This document shows, piece by piece, positions 59,804 through 64,000 of a stretch of 64,000 nucleotides of DNA. The notes under the pieces were generated by a model. It worked only from the letters and a program-made list of their open reading frames with translations, did not search any database and was not told the DNA's origin. The DNA comes from Adiantum capillus-veneris (Eukaryota; Streptophyta; Polypodiopsida; Polypodiales; Pteridaceae). Numbering within the stretch: position 1 is the first letter of the stretch; the number at the start of each line of letters is the position of its first letter. Both the position numbers and the translations under genes were made by a program. The stretch lies in contig CM043967.1 of assembly GCA_014529385.2 (NCBI GenBank), positions 83,204,778-83,268,777 of the forward strand. The letters are read 5' to 3'.

Positions 59804-61530
59804 ACATTTTACTTTTAGTGAAAGTGCCTATCTTTGTAACATTGCTTTCATCCTCTCCCCATTTAGCGTACCATGGCAAATATTAGTCCTTTAAGAGAGG
59901 TTTTCCATTTGGTTTTTGGTTTTTCCAATTTGCACATGTGGCTAGTTGTACTGAGTTCTTACAGTTATAGGTTGTTTCTATGTACATTGTTGGAATATGC
60001 CACATTGAAAGACCCAATAGAGTTTGAAATGGCCATTGAGTAATTGAAGGTATCAAAGGTAGAAGTTTGGTTGACAGCATGAAGTAGTGACCTTTGGAGG
60101 CCAGTGTCGTTGCTCTCATGTCCATGCCTTGAGGGCAGTTGAGGCCAAGGAGGCAAGAGCTCTACCACTTAAGAGGAAGGTCATCAAGTGCTTCCTAGCA
60201 CTTGGTACCACCTTCACACTAGACATGTCTCATGGCTTGATAGCATCGCCAAATTGGGATTACAACTTTGAATGGTGCTATAGACGTATAGACGTGGTGG
60301 TCTCAATGCTCGCAAATGATGAGAATGTAGCTAAAAGGCAATATCAACTATAATTGATGTTGTGGTAAATTAGTTACTGCTACATCGAGAATGTGTACAC
60401 CTTCTACCTTTTGACATCCTTATTAGATTTTGTTCTTTAGCAGCAAAACGAAAGTGGGATGGACATTATTGGTGGCATGTAGAGGAGATTGGTTTGTAGG
60501 TGTATGTGTGAATGCTCATCCAACTTGGGTGGTGTGTTGGAGCACATCATTATGGCATGCACCTCAAAGTAGTCTTGTTTGGTTGGCCTTGCTAGCAGAG
60601 TGATATGTGGTATAGTATTGATGTGTTGTTGCAAGTCGGAATCAATATGTTTACATATAGTAGATTCTAGTGTATTCAGATGCAAAAATTAAATTAGACT
60701 ACAGACCCGGAGATCGAGTAAGCATCTCGAACAAGTGTGTGAAGTGGAGAACATTCTTTTATCAAGCTACAAAAAAACCATATGAGTAGTTATACTTTTT
60801 GTTATGCAATGAAGAAATGACACACATACAGATCAGATAGTGCACATCATACAAAAGTGCCGTACAAAGTTATGATGGAAAGTCGGCATTGTGTCTCACC
60901 AAAAATAGTAAGAATGAAAGTCATGCCCTTCCTCATAGTCTAGTTCAAGCAAACATATAAACATGGAGATTTGGATGCAAATAACAAACCTTTACGAGTA
61001 GTTGATGTGGAGTTTTCTCATCAATGTGAGTCCTTTGATCACCACATCATGCTCTCTGTGAGTCCTTCAATCACCATACTTAAGGCAAGCATCCCCTTTT
61101 ACATTGAGCTTCTTTGTAATGGTCTATTCATCTTTCAATACTTCCCTTATGTCAATCATTTCTACTCTGCTCTCCATCATCATCTCTTAAAATATTTTTG
61201 CCATGAGAACTACTATAAATCTTTCAACCCATCCTTGTCCTTCGACGTGGGTGAGTTTATTGAGCGATCATTAACGCAAGCAACACTGGAAAGCATGTGA
61301 TAGTTGACGTAGGTGACTAAAAAGTTCCAAGGAATTTTAGCACTCTTTATGAATCCTTCAATGACTATGCCTGCAAGCGACAAGTGATTAAAAATCTAGA
61401 GGATCTGCAGTTGTCTTTGTGAGTCCTTCCATCACCGTACCTCTGACTTCTATCCTTGTGTCAACAAAGCATTTTGTCTAAGCATGTATTGTCATGGTGG
61501 AGGAGTAGCATGCAGTCAAAGAGATGTTGT
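59799..61530. other. Unassigned DNA
   Basis: No gene, RNA or transposon recognised. Two short open frames (60087-60353 and 60971-61300) show no family motif and no codon or splice support. A phrase GTGAGTCCTTCAATCACCAT recurs with changes at about 61027, 61058 and 61421, and more loosely near 61347. Confidence 0.5.
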
Positions 61531-61722
61531 GTTGGGGTAAAGCCCCATGTGGCCGGTTACACCAGGTGCCCACCCACTATACTTATACATTATGTACATA
61601 ATAGAATAAGGGGGCTCACATGTAGAGAGTGAGTTGTAGCGCCTGCAAACACAAGGTCTCCTCTTCTCCTCTCTTCTCCATCAATGCACACATTCACACA
61701 GGCTCTTGCTCGTGCTCTTCAC
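61531..61722 (+). repeat. Copia LTR
   Basis: Starts TGTTGGGGTAAAGCC and ends about CTCTTCA. At roughly 190 bp it is a typical copia length. It holds TATACTTATACA near 61580 as a possible TATA region. The second LTR is not in the window, so the ends are set by the TG start and the primer site only. Confidence 0.65.
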
Positions 61723-61723
61723 C

Positions 61724-61737
61724 TAGTATCAGAGCTC
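61724..61737 (+). other. Primer binding site of the copia element
   Basis: TAGTATCAGAGCTC resembles the initiator tRNA-Met complement TGGTATCAGAGC used by copia elements, with one change. Confidence 0.75.
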
Positions 61738-63275
61738 AGGGATTGGGAGCACCATCAGAGCTCAGCGGAGAGGAAGGCGGAGAAGCAGCAAAAACTACAG
61801 TACGTTTTGCAGATCTATTTTGGCCTACCAAAACGTCTTCATTCAAGCCGATTCTGGGGTTCCTGACCGGTTTTTCATCCTCTTCAACTTTGCAGAAGAA
61901 AGTTCTCTCAAAATCTTCATCGGTTTTGAGATACGTCACTCACACTGCGTGCACGTCTAGGGTACACAGCTGCAATTTTTTACAGATCTGTTTTGACCTG
62001 TAAAAACTACACATTTTAGGTCCATTCCCAATTCTCCCAACCATTTTTGCGTGGTCTACAACTTTGTAGAAGGAAGTTTCTGCAAATTCTGAATGGTTTG
62101 GAAGATATGGGATGACAGGCTGAGGGTATTCGGAAAGTTGAAGATTATGTATGCCTATTGTGGTCATTTGCTACATTCGGAGAGCTCAAATTGAGCTTTT
62201 GTCATTCTCTTGTTTTGTGCATTGATTTTTTTCTCTCAGTGAAGAGAGTATGGGTTGATATTTTCAACACATTTATGCGCATACCTTGAGAACACTTTGT
62301 GGATGTATGCATTCTTGTGGACTCTCAGGATTCGAGAGTGGCTTCATCATAGGTTATGTGCATTGACTTATGCGATTGAGCAGATTTCAGAAAGTGTGGT
62401 GCACAGATTTGCAGAGAGTTTTGTAAGAATTTTTGGCATGATTGTGAGCTGAATTTTCAGCTGATTTGGATGCTCATTTGCTACACATTTGATACATGCT
62501 GGATGCTCATTTATATTGCCATGTGGATACACATGATATGCGCTTTTCGGCGGATGGTATTCTTCGCCTTGCAATGGCATATGTGGGTTGATTTTCAGTT
62601 GTTTTAAGCATCAATTTGTGTCATATTTTGGTTGGCTTGCATCCAAGTTTATGCTAGTATATGCCTCGCTTGTAGAGTGCGGTTGATGCACTTTGAGTTT
62701 CAGATTACAAGATTGTTTTCCAAGTTCAGGGAGTTGAGACTTTGGGGTAGCTCATTTATGATTGAGTGCAGATTTTGTGCATGATTTGCTCATGGTTTTG
62801 AGCATGTTTATGGCATGTATGGTTATTATGGTTAGATAGATAAATACTGCCGAAACTCTACCATATTTTTGTTGCTAGTTTATTTGTTTATGCGCATGGT
62901 TTGCAATCGTGTTTGGATTGCATTTGGCACTTAGTGGTTGCTTTGCCATAGTGTTTTGGCATCGCATTATGAGTTTTTGCTCACCGGATTATGTCATTTG
63001 ACATACAAGTGGTAATCTCTTAGGAGGGAGATTGTTGATGATAGTTTCATCGATTACCACATAGTGCTCTTGGATTAGAGTGGATTTTTTTGGCATCATT
63101 TGAGGGGTTTTGCTCATTTTGTTTCATTACATTGATCTCCATATTTGCTGATACTTCTCTTAGACAGCTTATGCCAGCTTATGTTGTATTTTGACAGTAC
63201 TTGGTGTATGAGTTAGCCAGGCTTTGGCTATTGTCAGTTGATCGATTTGTGCTTGGTCTTGTTACAGGTTATCGC
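61738..63275 (+). other. Leader of the copia element
   Basis: 1.5 kb with no supported gene. A segment at 63022-63040, GGAGGGAGATTGTTGATGAT, looks like a copia polypurine tract followed by an LTR start, so part of this leader may derive from a second, older element. Confidence 0.45.
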
Positions 63276-64000
63276 CATGGATTTGGCATGTACATCATTG
63301 TCAGGGTTTGTGCTTTTCCATACAAAGTTTGATGGTTCAAACTTTGAGCATTAGAAATCAGGTATGCATGAAGCATTGACTCAGTTGGGCCAAGTGTTGC
63401 CACTATAGGGCACGAAAGCTAGGCCAGAGTCTATGACTAACGATGAGTGGAAGGACTTGGATGAGCTTGCACGTTCAACAATCATGTTACACCTTGGTGA
63501 GTCTATCTATCGCATTTGTTGTACAGCTAGAGAGTTATGGCTATGGCAAAGATTGTGCAATGATTTTGGCACAAATGAGTCTAGAGAGATGCCTACAGTC
63601 AAAGGACTATCTCACAGACATAGAGATGTTGTGTGTTGGCATTGTGGTCATACAAGACATGTACGTAGGTGTTGCTTTTGGCGGATGAGACAGCATAGGA
63701 GGGATGCTATCACTTTGGATGATGTGGGAGCAGATGTAGCGTATGTGGGTATGCATGATGGATATGTCGCCTTTGCTTCCATGTTTACTCTTGACTTTCT
63801 TATGTTGGTTTTTGATGACACATTACCTTCGCATTGGATACTAGATGTGAATGCTAGATTCATGTCATGCCAAGTCATGGGTGGTTTAGCCCATATGCTA
63901 GCGGTATGCTTGGACATGTGTGTCTACTTGATGGTTCTATGCATGACATAGTTGGTGCAAGAGATGTCAGACTATTGTTGCCGAGTGGTGCATCATACGT
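63276..64000 (+). pseudogene. Copia gag-pol start, internally deleted
   Basis: ATG at 63276 gives MDLACTSLSGF, then FHTKFDGSNFEH with a TAG where copia gag has Trp-Lys, and a second TAG near 63403. Then DELARSTIMLHLGESIYRI and ARELWLWQRL. It jumps early to a zinc knuckle CWHCGHTRHVRRCC and to a protease region SHWILDVNARFMS, where the usual D-S/T-G-A active site is gone. Gag is shorter than usual by over 100 residues. Non-functional. Confidence 0.8.

Larger units (their letters stand above)
61531..64000 (+). mobile_element. Ty1/copia retrotransposon, 5' part (runs off the window)
   Basis: A short LTR, a tRNA-Met-type primer site, a long leader and a copia gag-pol start are in one orientation. 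The 3' half lies beyond the window. Confidence 0.75.

Noticed and set aside
59184-59894. Overlapping reading frames on both strands in the palindrome
   Set aside because: Translation of inverted CT/CA/GT/GA repeats; the symmetry makes mirror frames.
60087-60353. Small host gene
   Set aside because: 88 codons with no motif, no neighbouring exons and no conserved context; could be chance.

Overview
This is a eukaryotic, almost certainly land-plant, nuclear repeat region and most likely from a large-genome fern. That organism call is inference. It rests on nested Ty3/gypsy elements primed by tRNA-Asp, GT-AG introns of 63-241 bp, and a decayed array of PPR repeats (GTALVDMYAKCG style) typical of seed-free plants. 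I see no intact host housekeeping gene. Nearly everything is mobile DNA at different stages of decay.

Layout. (1) Positions 1-29730 are one gag-protease-only LTR retrotransposon (element A, 5' LTR cut by the window start). Two later arrivals sit inside it. A 9.2-kb DNA transposon (1423-10627, near-identical terminal inverted repeats, TTAA-like target duplication) lies in its leader. A young second LTR element (element C, 17603-26631, perfect target duplication AGTAC) lies in the end of its gag-pro reading frame. Element A also carries a fragment of a DEAD-box RNA helicase near its 3' end. (2) 29731-35602 and 49577-52200 are minus-strand Ty3/gypsy pol debris. One copy (D) is split inside its integrase by element B. 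A different RT fragment (E) lies at 30930-32014. (3) 35603-49576 is element B, a relative of A with three LTRs in one insertion flanked by ATCAC. (4) 52205-58270 is a minus-strand pseudogene array of about 20 PPR triplets. (5) 58619-59800 holds microsatellites and a large perfect palindrome. (6) 59800-61530 has nothing I recognise. (7) 61531-64000 is the 5' part of a Ty1/copia element.

The most exciting content is the DNA transposon at 1423-10627. It carries a spliced transposase-like gene; an unknown minus-strand gene; a gene whose product begins MARTKKTARK and continues into a complete, divergent histone H3 fold with a long C-terminal extension; and a spliced minus-strand gene resembling a BAH chromatin-reader domain. 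A transposon carrying both a histone H3 look-alike and a probable chromatin reader suggests a chromatin-mimicry cargo. All coding copies except the BAH-like gene carry a few stops or frameshifts, so this is a slightly decayed copy.

A second unexplained system is an array of 24-bp perfect or near-perfect palindromes in the leaders of elements A and B. Symmetric paired base changes between the families preserve the dyad, as if it were selected as an RNA hairpin/dimer signal or a protein-binding site.
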